Translations under genes and position numbers: made by a program | Notes under the pieces: model-generated | The model's input: the letters and a program-made list of their open reading frames with translations, nothing else | What the model was told of the DNA's origin: nothing | Database searches by the model: none | Source: Acrasis kona | Taxonomy: Eukaryota > Heterolobosea > Eutetramitea > Acrasida > Acrasidae | Reading direction: 5' to 3' | Length of the DNA: 28,326 nt | Assembly (NCBI GenBank): GCA_026419775.2 | Contig: JAOPGA020000125.1 | Span: 1-28,326 of the forward strand | In this document: positions 19,161 to 27,185 of the stretch, in pieces | Position numbering within the stretch: the stretch's first letter is position 1 | Layout: every line of letters begins with the position of its first letter

Positions 19161-21091
19161 TTTTATTTGTATTTTAATGTTCGTAAATGGAAGGTGTGAG
19201 GTTTCTTGAGGTCACTTTACAATCCGGATTTGGGATGTCTCAATCGAAAATCTAACAGACCTGCTTTGAAGTGATCAACTGACACCTTTATTTTTTTAAA
19301 GTTAAGCCAGATGACATGTAGGTTATCTGGACAACATAGCTTTATTGAAACTGCCTTTTTGACACCCATATAGATAGATCTTTACATATGCTTCCCTACA
19401 GCCTAAATCCTCTGTTCTAAAACTGTAAAATTTTATAAAGAGAGACTAACGCTTTGTTTGACTTACACTGAAAGAGCTCAAATGAGGCAACTACAAATAT
19501 GTAAAAAACAAGTAAAAATGTTAGAATAAAAGAAAGACATTGATACATTGAGCACTTTAAATAAGTTATATACACTTGTCATTTTTGTTATAAGAGTGTT
19601 CAAAGAAGGGAAACATAAGTGAAATTAATTATTAATAAGGAGCAACAAAACAATTTATTAAATATGATGTTGACAACCGGTGAATTCAACATACAATATG
19701 GTTGAAGATGCATTTGAATTTCCAGTGAAGCTCAATGCCTTTACAAAGGAACATGCAGAGTCATTTACATTAACAACTAATAATTAGGATACTTGCTCCA
19801 TTTAAGAAGTTTACATTATTTTTATCCAACATTAAAACTTAAATTTACCTTTTTAATTTATTGCAATCATATACAACTTTCCCGTTACATGGGTGGTTTT
19901 AGTAAATTTTACTTTTGAAAACATCAGTTTATATGAGCGGAAATGCTCATGGACGCTAATGTGTTAATACAGTCTTGAGAATTATTTTATTAAAAACCAA
20001 TTGGGTGTGGCGGGCGGGAACCTTGTCCAACAGCGATTGTAATGTTAGAATTTGAGAATGTGACATAGTGATGTGTAAACGATTAATTTTGAACAATCTT
20101 TCACAAACGCGTACGCAACTCATTTTAACCCCTCCAAATCTGTTACAATAGGTTAATAAATAAAATAAAATACATTCTTTATTGTAGAGACAGCACATAC
20201 AACAGACATGGTCACACTTGGTAATCCGACACACTTGCATGTATTTCGACAATCATACTCTCAGATTTTAACACCGCAGTGCAGAACTGGACTGGTTGTT
20301 ACCCAACCTTCCACGTGCTAGGTTGTTTTGCAGCTATAAATAGTCAACTAACAAGCATAAGAGTTGGAGATGCTTTAACATGCCACTTTGATATCTTGTA
20401 CCTGACAGGCTCTGTCTAGCTAGCTATTAACTAGTTGTGAGTATATTTTGCTGCTAAAATCAAGACTGTCAAGCAATTTGCACATCAACACCGTTTGAGA
20501 TCCTCTTTCAGAATTTCCTTATACTTTAGCCCATTATCTTTTTGGAGCAGGTAGATTCAAAGTTTTTGTTGAAGCGCATAGGCACTCATGACAATATTGA
20601 TCATGAATAGAAAATTAAACATTAATATTATAAAAAAGTGGTTTAATGTGCAAGTTTTTTCAACAACAACAATATAAAAGAGAAATTACTCGGTCAACTA
20701 AAGGTTAATTTCAGAATTCAATTGTAACACAATCACAATTTAGCAAAAATATCATTTGATTTTAATTGAAAGCCATATAGCTTATATTTACTGTTACACC
20801 AAGTCTCATTTTCAACACTTTCTCCTTGGGTAACGCCTTCTTCTTTGATTGTTTGTCAGGTTCAAGTTTTTTGCAACCTTGAACATATTTGTAAATATCT
20901 TTTTTGTAGATTTATTTGACTTGTATATCCTTTATTATGACTGCACTTTTTGATAATGACATGTTGTTAATTTTATCAATAAAAAATTGAACAAACTCAT
21001 AATTATTATTATTTTCTGTCTTGAATAAATTTTTTTTCATGAGAGCAATTATGTTGTTTGGAAACAATTTTTAAACAGCAGGGCGGGTAAT
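19161..21091. other. Long stretch without a recognisable gene
   Basis: About 1.9 kb of AT-rich DNA with many stops in all frames. Visible items: a hairpin at 19933-19950 followed by TTAA at 19964, a possible piggyBac right end, and GC-rich spots at 20005-20025 and 21080-21087. A minus-strand cysteine-rich frame at 19956-20252 lacks an ATG and was not accepted. Confidence 0.45.
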
Positions 21092-21325
21092 ATGACCACT
21101 CTGCTAAAAATTTTGACTTTTCAATCAAGTTCACACAACCTTATTCCATATTCATATAATTTCCAAAAAATAAAAAAAGTTAAAAATGAGAGGCTGGAAA
21201 ACACTGTTGATAAGTTACAAACTAGTGTTGAGAAATTACAAATTACTGTTGGACAGGTCAAGAGCACAGTACGGCAACTGTGCCAGTATCTTGGTTTGGC
21301 TAGAGACAAAGTTAAGATCTCTTAA
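21092..21325 (+). CDS. Small coiled-coil ORF, 77 residues
   Basis: ATG start in the sequence TAATATGACC. The first 30 residues are unremarkable; residues 31-63 form clear heptads (ERLENTVDKLQTSVEKLQIT, then VGQVKSTVRQL). It could be the tail of a larger decayed gene, since the surroundings are gene-poor. I do not recognise it. Its start coincides with the motif GTAATATGACCACT (21087-21100), the inverted form of a motif at 12969, which raises the chance that it is mobile-element debris. Confidence 0.3.
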   Translation: MTTLLKILTFQSSSHNLIPYSYNFQKIKKVKNERLENTVDKLQTSVEKLQITVGQVKSTVRQLCQYLGLARDKVKIS

Positions 21326-21610
21326 ATTTTCCAGAAGAGTACAATGTATTCAATGATGTTAGCAAGAAACTCTAGGGTTGAGAAGGGATTGTATTATTAC
21401 TTGTTTGAAATTCAGGTAAGGTTTTCTACACACTGCTAGTTTAATGAATTAGGAATATTACTTGGACTCCAATGTAATGCTCAACATACATCACCTTATT
21501 TTTTCAAAGTGGGAATCCCAGATTTTAAAGTGGGGAGTCCCCAGACGACTTCCAAAATTCTATTCGGGCATATTTAAAACAATTCCACTGTGTGAAACAT
21601 TTAACAAAGA

Positions 21611-21760
21611 ATGTCAAAGTACTATGAAGAACCAAACATGCGCTTGCGCACGCACACAATCAAAGATATCATTAACAGTTACAATGATCATACTTTGAGA
21701 AGGTTAACCATAAATGGTTGGGATATTCCCAAAAGATTAATTAAAAGTTATGTAACATAA
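21611..21760 (+). CDS. Very small ORF, 49 residues, unknown
   Basis: ATG to TAA, giving MSKYYEEPNMRLRTH, then DIINSYNDHTLRRLTINGWD and PKRLIKSYVT. It is basic and looks protein-like (balanced residues, no low complexity), but it may be one exon or fragment of a longer gene. No family assigned. Confidence 0.25.
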   Translation: MSKYYEEPNMRLRTHTIKDIINSYNDHTLRRLTINGWDIPKRLIKSYVT

Positions 21761-21791
21761 ATTGGTTTATCATATATATATATGAAAGGAA

Positions 21792-21860
21792 TGGTTCTGA
21801 TCCCATACCTCCTCAGTGGTTTTGATCCCATGAGGAACCCTACTGGTTCTAATCCCATAG
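21792..21860 (+). repeat. Three short tandem repeats, TGGTTYTRATCCCATR
   Basis: Copies start at 21792, 21817 and 21844, spaced 25 and 27 bases, each close to TGGTTCTGATCCCATA. They lie just upstream of the ORF that begins at 21964 and follow an AT stretch (CATATATATATATG). They may be protein-binding sites. Confidence 0.65.
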
Positions 21861-22168
21861 AGCATTTAGAATATAGTTTAGTTTACCTTATATAATGTAT
21901 AATCCTTTGAGGATGTGCTATAGGGCTAACACATTCTAACTCTAGTGATTCCCGTGTGAAACAATGAGTGCTGGTCAACTATGTGATAAACTTGTATTGT
22001 TTTACGTCGTCTCTTTTGAGAAATGTATTTTTACAATACCATTTCCCCCAGTCAAAACCCTCAGAGACAACATTGACATTGAATCAGTTGATGAAGCAAA
22101 AAGAATCATATTAGATACAATTGATTCAACTGCTTCACATTTAATTAAAAAGAAAAAGAAACAAGAGG

Positions 22169-22172
22169 AAGA
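22169..22172 (+). repeat. Target-site duplication AAGA, left copy
   Basis: AAGA immediately before the left terminal repeat; repeated at 25889-25892. The duplicated length is supported by the frame of the split ORF. Confidence 0.75.
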
Positions 22173-22198
22173 AACGATATATTTGTTATTTTCGGACC
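22173..22198 (+). repeat. Left terminal inverted repeat of the DUF7869-type element
   Basis: 26 bases identical to the reverse complement of 25863-25888. Confidence 0.92.
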
Positions 22199-22236
22199 AA
22201 ACTTGAAAAATCGACCCTTTTGATAAAAACAAAAAT

Positions 22237-24621
22237 TTATTGAAGTAGGAGTGTGTCAAAAATATCTTCATCATCCAATTCTGATGCCTCATCACTATCT
22301 GACCAGTCCTCCTCAATGGCATCACCATCCGAGTCTTGGTCATACTCCATTTCACCGTACAATTCTTCCTGCCTTGTGGACCTTGTTGATGGAGCGGTGT
22401 TTTCCTCACCTAAAAGACCCTCATTATCGGTTTGAATATATTCTGGATCCTCCATATCATCAATATCATAAATTTCAAGCACGGATGCCATCAATTGTGT
22501 TTGTCTGAAGCGCTTACGTTCATCAATTTTATTTTGAATGTTTTTTAAACAGCGCTTATCAATCTTCTTGTTGTTCTTTCTCAGTGTTATCCTCTCGATT
22601 AATACATCCAACGTTTGAATTGTCTTGGTTGTTGGGCCGTTAATTTTTATTACTTGACAAACTTCGAAAAATGGTGATGATGGCAGCCATGATATACAAA
22701 AATCTCCTTCTTGTAAGCCACTACCACTCAAATGATTAGTGCGAGGTACAACTTCTACCGTTGGCCTTTCAACGTTTTCATCTTCATCTTGGTTGGCTAC
22801 AACAATATTTTCGTAAAGGTGAGGGAGATTCCAGATATTAGGGTTTAATGGATTGGAGTCCATGAATGCCATACCACGCGAATCAATTATTTTATTAATC
22901 CACTCCAAGTCCTCCTCTGACATTCTATTACCAATTTTTGGGACCCAATGTCTTTGAAGAGCTTCAATAAACCTTGCGTCAATCAATTCAGGATCTACAA
23001 GTTCAGGCACTCCAATTGGCATTTCTTTAAAAATATGGTAGCCCAAATTGGGTTTGAGTGGATCAGGACCATGCCATTCTCTGTTTTTTGAACGGTACTC
23101 TTTCACCCACATTCCAACACTATTGGTTTCATCTATCGCAAATTTGAATGAATGCATTTTAAAATGACCCTTCAACCAAAAGATTTTAGGATCCAACCAC
23201 TTCTTAAAGTCCAGCACCTTGTTCATAAGGGTGACGGATGGTCTTGTTTCTGGTGCAGTATACATTGTATCAATTTTATTAATAAAGTCAGGAAGAGAGT
23301 ATACAGAGTTTTTTCGGCACCAGATCTCCCATGTACTGAACATCTGATCAATATCTTCATGGGTGTGTCCTGCACACATCGTAGAAAATTCAACCTCCTT
23401 AAACCATCCGTGGTATACTAAATAACCAAGAAAACCAAACATAGGTACACATTTATTTGTAGTGGCATTGTCACCTTGTACATGTAATGATGGTGGCAAC
23501 TTCTTCCTTTCACCAATTTCTAATATGTGGTAGAATAAAGCTGTCATGACTATATTGGGATCATTTTTGAACATTGGGAGCATTGTTCGTAGTTGACGAA
23601 TTTGTTCACCATGATTTATTATCCCCTCCATTGACACAGGTAGTGGCAATACTCTACTCACAGACTTGGGTGCCTTAAAGATTGTTGGAATGGTAAGACA
23701 CTTTGGTGCATCTATAATTAACGACATGTATTCAGATGGACATTGTCTAGATTTTAATCTGTCAACATGATAGAAGCCCCTCTCTGCTTTATGAAGCTTG
23801 GTGTGCCTGACCATTTTCTGCTTGACAAGGTCCCTATCATACCTTGTTTTTGCAGTGTTTCTTTCATTCAAGAGTTTATAACATTCGTCGCACGAACCTA
23901 AGCGAGAATCTTTTGGCCGACGAACGTTTGGAAAATGTTTAACAATCATCGCACAAAATGCAGGATATTCATATACATCTTTTTCAGCCAGGTCCTCCAT
24001 ATCAGCCTTATACATTTTCCAAACATTTAACCATGTAAGAAACATTGATAGATGGACTTCATCACAGTTAGGCATCAGGTCTCCGTAGGCCTCAACAAAT
24101 GTGACAAACCAGGAATGGGCTAACTCAAACTTTCTTGATGTACGGACGGAACCAAGATTTGCATGTTCTGGAATTGTTGTGCCTTCAATAAAATGTCTTC
24201 TTGCAATTCGCACCTTGTGTTTTGAAATACCATATATGTCCCTCCATGCTTGAGCACATACACTTCTGCCCTTGATGTGGTAATTAATGGCCAATTCTTT
24301 TTTAGTTTTTTTATTAGAGCATGCCCCATGCATGAAATGTACGATAAATTCAGTACGTTCTCTCTCATTCATGTCAGCCATGATTGACCGAATATCAGCA
24401 ATCTCGCTGACGCTAAAGTGGTCAGTACATGCTTGGCTGCAGCAAGCCTTCTCAAGCTTTTTCTTTATATTGGAAGGGTCTAGAAGTGTTCTCTGCTTCT
24501 TCCTAATTTTTTGTTCTGCTGTTCTGACTTTCCTCTTTGTTACTGAGTACTTTCTGGTTGCCTTCTCAACAGAGACTTTCATAGACTGTATCAAAGAAGA
24601 AAATGTACTTGGTGCGCTCAT
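22237..24621 (-). CDS. Putative transposase, DUF7869-type RNase H-like protein, 794 residues
   Basis: ATG at 24621, one exon, no breaks. Residues 15-50 are very basic. A cysteine cluster (KACCSQACTDHF, C60, C61, C65, H68) precedes a helical region (IRSIMADMNERERTEFIVHF) and SVCAQAWRDIYGISKHKVRIAR, the order known from many uncharacterised DUF7869 proteins of invertebrates, oomycetes and algae. C244 and C247 (CDEC) may bind zinc. Candidate catalytic residues are D304 in YMSLIIDAPKC, D384 in HVQGDNATTNK, and E422/D423/D425 in AGHTHEDIDQMFS, spaced as in RNase H-fold DDE enzymes. The tail from about 735 is strongly acidic. Its place between perfect inverted repeats with a target duplication makes it the likely transposase. 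The catalytic assignment is my inference from conservation, not a known fact for this family. Confidence 0.8.
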   Translation of the reverse strand: MSAPSTFSSLIQSMKVSVEKATRKYSVTKRKVRTAEQKIRKKQRTLLDPSNIKKKLEKACCSQACTDHFSVSEIADIRSIMADMNERERTEFIVHFMHGACSNKKTKKELAINYHIKGRSVCAQAWRDIYGISKHKVRIARRHFIEGTTIPEHANLGSVRTSRKFELAHSWFVTFVEAYGDLMPNCDEVHLSMFLTWLNVWKMYKADMEDLAEKDVYEYPAFCAMIVKHFPNVRRPKDSRLGSCDECYKLLNERNTAKTRYDRDLVKQKMVRHTKLHKAERGFYHVDRLKSRQCPSEYMSLIIDAPKCLTIPTIFKAPKSVSRVLPLPVSMEGIINHGEQIRQLRTMLPMFKNDPNIVMTALFYHILEIGERKKLPPSLHVQGDNATTNKCVPMFGFLGYLVYHGWFKEVEFSTMCAGHTHEDIDQMFSTWEIWCRKNSVYSLPDFINKIDTMYTAPETRPSVTLMNKVLDFKKWLDPKIFWLKGHFKMHSFKFAIDETNSVGMWVKEYRSKNREWHGPDPLKPNLGYHIFKEMPIGVPELVDPELIDARFIEALQRHWVPKIGNRMSEEDLEWINKIIDSRGMAFMDSNPLNPNIWNLPHLYENIVVANQDEDENVERPTVEVVPRTNHLSGSGLQEGDFCISWLPSSPFFEVCQVIKINGPTTKTIQTLDVLIERITLRKNNKKIDKRCLKNIQNKIDERKRFRQTQLMASVLEIYDIDDMEDPEYIQTDNEGLLGEENTAPSTRSTRQEELYGEMEYDQDSDGDAIEEDWSDSDEASELDDEDIFDTLLLQ

Positions 24622-24776
24622 GTATTGGTGTTTTTAAAAAATAACATTGAAGAAGTCGGAATTGGATTGAATTTATCAGGTAAAAGGAAGAAGGTTTTCC
24701 TTTATTTATTCCGTATTCCGGAATAGGATATTTAAACTTCCCAAACTCAAGTAAAACTTCTAACACAAATAAAAAA
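24622..24776. promoter_or_regulatory. Shared divergent promoter with a 12-bp palindrome
   Basis: 155 bases between the two starts. TATTCCGGAATA at 24714-24725 is a perfect palindrome, preceded by a second TATTCCG (24707-24713), and TATTTAAA follows at 24729. A dyad between two genes of one element is a natural place for an autoregulatory operator. Confidence 0.5.
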
Positions 24777-25787
24777 ATGACTTCAACAAACGGTTTCAAG
24801 TACTTTGACAAAAAGCTTGATTTGAAGGATGGCTCTACATTTTATTCTGGTCTTCAAAATGAGATCACTGAACAGTCTGTAGCCTCAGGGAACATTATTG
24901 ACCTGAAGAACAGGGGTGGCCGTAACCTTGTCCTTGGAATAAGAAAGTACACAGATAAAGAGAGCCCCATATTAGTTTGTGTAAACTCTGATAATCTGGC
25001 ATCTGGTGATGGAGATGAAGTACTAGAGGTTGGGTTTGATTATTTCGAGAAGTCTTTGTCGAACACCCCTTCCGAAAATGACCAAGGTATGGTATTGGCT
25101 GCTGAGACTTGGTTGAGCAACTTCGAAAAACAAAACCGAATTGATGAGGTGGTAGAGGAAGAGCCCAACACAAGAAAGCGGACGCGCTCCCGGACGTTGC
25201 CAGCAAAACCAACAGTTGATGAAGAACCGCATCCACCAAAGCGACCAAAGCAAACAGTGTGCGACGGAACTTGCAAGAAGGGTAAGGACGCCAAAAAGAA
25301 ATTGGAAGCAGCTAGTGCGGAATTAAAGACTCTTCGGAAAGAAAAGAAGATTGATGGTGCTCATATAGGAGATTTAAGCTGCCAAGTCCAATCACTTGAA
25401 GAAGACCTGAGGAAAAGTACAAGTGAGGCACAGCATCACAAAAATGAGTCTAGTACCTTGAAGGAAAAAACTGTAGAGCTTGAGAAAAAGATCAAAGACT
25501 TGGAGGAGAGGTGCAAGCAGAATGAAACCCTAACTTTAAAACCAGTTGGGAGTCAAGGTACTCATAATAGTTATACTGAACGTGAAAATTGTGGACATTA
25601 TAGGCCATACTATCAAGGTCCTCAATACCACGAACACTATTTTGCTCATCAAGAGCGTCCATGTGGTGTTATCAGCCATCATCCATACCACCCTAGTGAA
25701 CTTAACCGGAGGTATGATCATGGGCACTATTATACACACGTCCCTTGTCGCGACTCTATGTGCCATTGTACAAGACACTTGTATTAA
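24777..25787 (+). CDS. Coiled-coil partner protein of the DUF7869-type element, 336 residues
   Basis: Begins at ATG after an A-rich leader. Residues 1-120 look like a compact folded domain (GFKYFDKKLDLKDGSTFYSG, RNLVLGIRKYTDKESPILV, DEVLEVGFDYFEKSL). A basic stretch (RKRTRSR at 133-139, PPKRPKQ at 153-159) is a likely nuclear signal. CDGTC (162-166) leads into a long coiled coil to about residue 250 (LEAASAELKTLRKEKK, LKEKTVELEKKIKDLEERCK). The last 75 residues are rich in His, Tyr, Pro and Cys (YRPYYQGPQYHEHYF, HHPYHPSEL, CRDSMCHCTRH), a possible metal-binding tail. No catalytic motif is seen. By analogy with two-gene transposons such as Harbinger or En/Spm it could bring the transposase to DNA or to the nucleus. 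The analogy rests on layout only. Confidence 0.75.
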   Translation: MTSTNGFKYFDKKLDLKDGSTFYSGLQNEITEQSVASGNIIDLKNRGGRNLVLGIRKYTDKESPILVCVNSDNLASGDGDEVLEVGFDYFEKSLSNTPSENDQGMVLAAETWLSNFEKQNRIDEVVEEEPNTRKRTRSRTLPAKPTVDEEPHPPKRPKQTVCDGTCKKGKDAKKKLEAASAELKTLRKEKKIDGAHIGDLSCQVQSLEEDLRKSTSEAQHHKNESSTLKEKTVELEKKIKDLEERCKQNETLTLKPVGSQGTHNSYTERENCGHYRPYYQGPQYHEHYFAHQERPCGVISHHPYHPSELNRRYDHGHYYTHVPCRDSMCHCTRHLY

Positions 25788-25862
25788 ATAAATAATATTT
25801 TTATTAAACAACCCGACTTGAATTAAGCTTCAACCAACCCCAAAAAATCGATCCAAACACGA

Positions 25863-25888
25863 GGTCCGAAAATAACAAATATATCGTT
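25863..25888 (-). repeat. Right terminal inverted repeat of the DUF7869-type element
   Basis: Exact reverse complement of 22173-22198. Confidence 0.92.
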
Positions 25889-25892
25889 AAGA
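25889..25892 (+). repeat. Target-site duplication AAGA, right copy
   Basis: Directly follows the right terminal repeat and matches 22169-22172. Confidence 0.75.
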
Positions 25893-26478
25893 AAACAACC
25901 CTGGTAGGCTGCTTATAATGCAGTATATGGATCATGTACGTGCTTCTGTTCATAGGGATGAGTTTGAAATTAACTTAAAATCAAAGAAACTATTAACAGT
26001 ACAAAATATGAAAAAATTATTTACATTATTTAAAAACCTAAATCGCCTTCCTCAAAATATTGTAACCCCTAATACAGTTGCTGAGTTTTACAAATTGTTT
26101 CAAGATGAAAGAATTACTTGTTTAACTGAGCAGAATTTGGGACTGCCTCCTTTTTACTTCAATCACTTTGATCCAACCATATTGACACAATTACCTTCAC
26201 CTCAACCAACTACCCCTCGTTAAACAACAACACCATCAACACCACATTCTAATAATCAGACTCAATTGAAGAAAAACTGTGACTCCTTTGCCGAGTTAAC
26301 TTGGAGTTGGCAGGTGTAAAGAAATGCTTCAGAGGTTGAACAAAGCCCATCAAGATCACCTGTACATAAAAAAATCAAAGCAACAGTTAACGTATCGCCA
26401 TGTGCAGCTAATATCATCAATGTAGATTTATCACCTATTCAAAGGAGAAAACAAAAGAAATCCCATCAGAGTACATGT

Positions 26479-26871
26479 TAATGTTTGACTTGAAATAAAT
26501 TACAACATAACATCAATGTAGATGCCAATTCATACATGTCAAATTATTATGAGATATAAATTATTAATTGGGATGTAGACCAGTAGGCACAAGTAAATGA
26601 CGATGTCTGGTAGAGGCAGGGTGGAGGTGTGACAAGGAAGGGGTTCGATTGTTGAAAATTTTTGTGTGACGGCGTCAGCCATCAATCTATATGGTGTAAT
26701 CGGGATTTGTGTGAAAACGTCAAAAAACGACGGACTGAAGAACTCGGCAGGAACTTGGATTCCGAGAGTACTGCCCCAGTGATTTCGACAACCCTGATTC
26801 CGAGAGAACTGCCCCTCAAAGCCTCAAGCTTTACGGAATACTGAAATCGACAATAGTAAAAGTCAACCTGC
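26479..26871. other. Gap with a short direct repeat
   Basis: No accepted gene. The block GATTCCGAGAGWACTGCCCC occurs at 26758-26777 and 26796-26815, 38 bases apart. Open frames over it lack an ATG start. Confidence 0.4.
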
Positions 26872-27111
26872 ATGAATGCAAACACGAAAGGAAACAAGTT
26901 TGAGACTTTTGTGAAAAGAAATGTATTAAGAAGCAACTTGCAACAATCATCATATAGGATCAAAAATCTATTTGGACATTTAAACCCACATACGCACAAT
27001 TCAGAGTCTACCAAATCTGACGCTGCAGAAGACGAACTTGACGTGCTGATAAGAAGGGCAGAAGAGTTGCGTTTACAAGAAGAAAAATGTAAGATAATTA
27101 ATCTAATCTAG
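26872..27111 (+). CDS. Small basic/coiled-coil ORF, 79 residues
   Basis: ATG start, with a second ATG four bases later in another frame. The N-terminal half is basic (NKFETFVKRNVLRSNLQQSS) and the end is a short acidic-basic helix (EDELDVLIRRAEELRLQEEK). Unknown family. It could be the last exon of a spliced gene whose 5' part I cannot see, as the end reads like the C-terminus of a larger protein. Confidence 0.3.
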   Translation: MNANTKGNKFETFVKRNVLRSNLQQSSYRIKNLFGHLNPHTHNSESTKSDAAEDELDVLIRRAEELRLQEEKCKIINLI

Positions 27112-27185
27112 ATCACACATCCTTCTTAGCGAATGCAGGAACTCCAAAATCACAATCAAATGAGGGGTACGAAAGGGTAAAGTTT

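Larger units (their letters stand above)
12965..19967. mobile_element. Decayed piggyBac-like element, interrupted by a hAT element
   Basis: The span is an estimate. The firm part is the piggyBac-type transposase relic at 17537-19160 and the divergent minus-strand gene that shares its promoter region. The left limit is placed at the TTAA of 12965 and the right at the TTAA of 19964, which follows a short hairpin (ATGAGC...GCTCAT, 19933-19950). These ends do not match each other, so one or both may be wrong. The hAT element at 14741-17352 is younger, because its target duplication lies inside the minus-strand gene region. Confidence 0.3.
22173..25888. mobile_element. Intact two-gene DNA transposon with a DUF7869-type transposase, 3716 bp
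   Basis: Perfect 26-bp terminal inverted repeats (22173-22198 and 25863-25888; they begin AACGATATATTTG and end TTTCGGACC) are flanked by a 4-bp target duplication, AAGA. A further short shared word, AAAAATCGAYCC, lies just inside each end in direct orientation. Inside are two divergent full-length genes: the 794-residue transposase candidate (-) and a 336-residue coiled-coil protein (+). Neither has an internal stop, frame shift or intron. The terminal repeats are identical over their length, so the insertion is probably recent and the element may be active. The end sequence and 4-bp duplication do not point me to a classical superfamily. Confidence 0.85.
21964..26223 (+). pseudogene. Older ORF split by the DUF7869-type element
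   Basis: The first part (21964-22172) begins with ATG and encodes MSAGQLCDKLVLFYVVSFEK, then a Lys/Glu-rich run. The 3716-bp element follows. The second part resumes at 25893 in the same frame once one copy of AAGA is discounted and runs to the stop at 26223, with helical sequence (NMKKLFTLFKNLNRLPQNIV, TVAEFYKLFQDERIT) and a Pro-rich end. Beyond that stop the frame still looks coding (Thr/Pro-rich, then SPSRSPVHKKIKATV and IQRRKQKKSHQ) to about 26478, with two in-frame stops. I do not recognise the protein. It may be a host orphan gene or the accessory gene of an older element. The insertion must have inactivated it. Confidence 0.55.

Noticed and set aside
19956-20252. Minus-strand open frame with many cysteines
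   Set aside because: No ATG at its start, no recognisable cysteine spacing, and it lies in a gene-poor AT-rich region. It looks like chance.
22002-22409. Minus-strand frame over the left end of the DUF7869-type element
   Set aside because: It overlaps the 3' end of the transposase in another frame and crosses the terminal repeat; no support as a gene.
25040-25294. Minus-strand open frames across the coiled-coil partner gene
   Set aside because: They are antisense shadows of the clearly coding plus strand and have no protein character of their own.
26662-27014. Overlapping frames on both strands of the 26.7-27.0 kb gap
   Set aside because: No ATG in the right place on the plus strand, no family features, and both strands are open over a short repeat.
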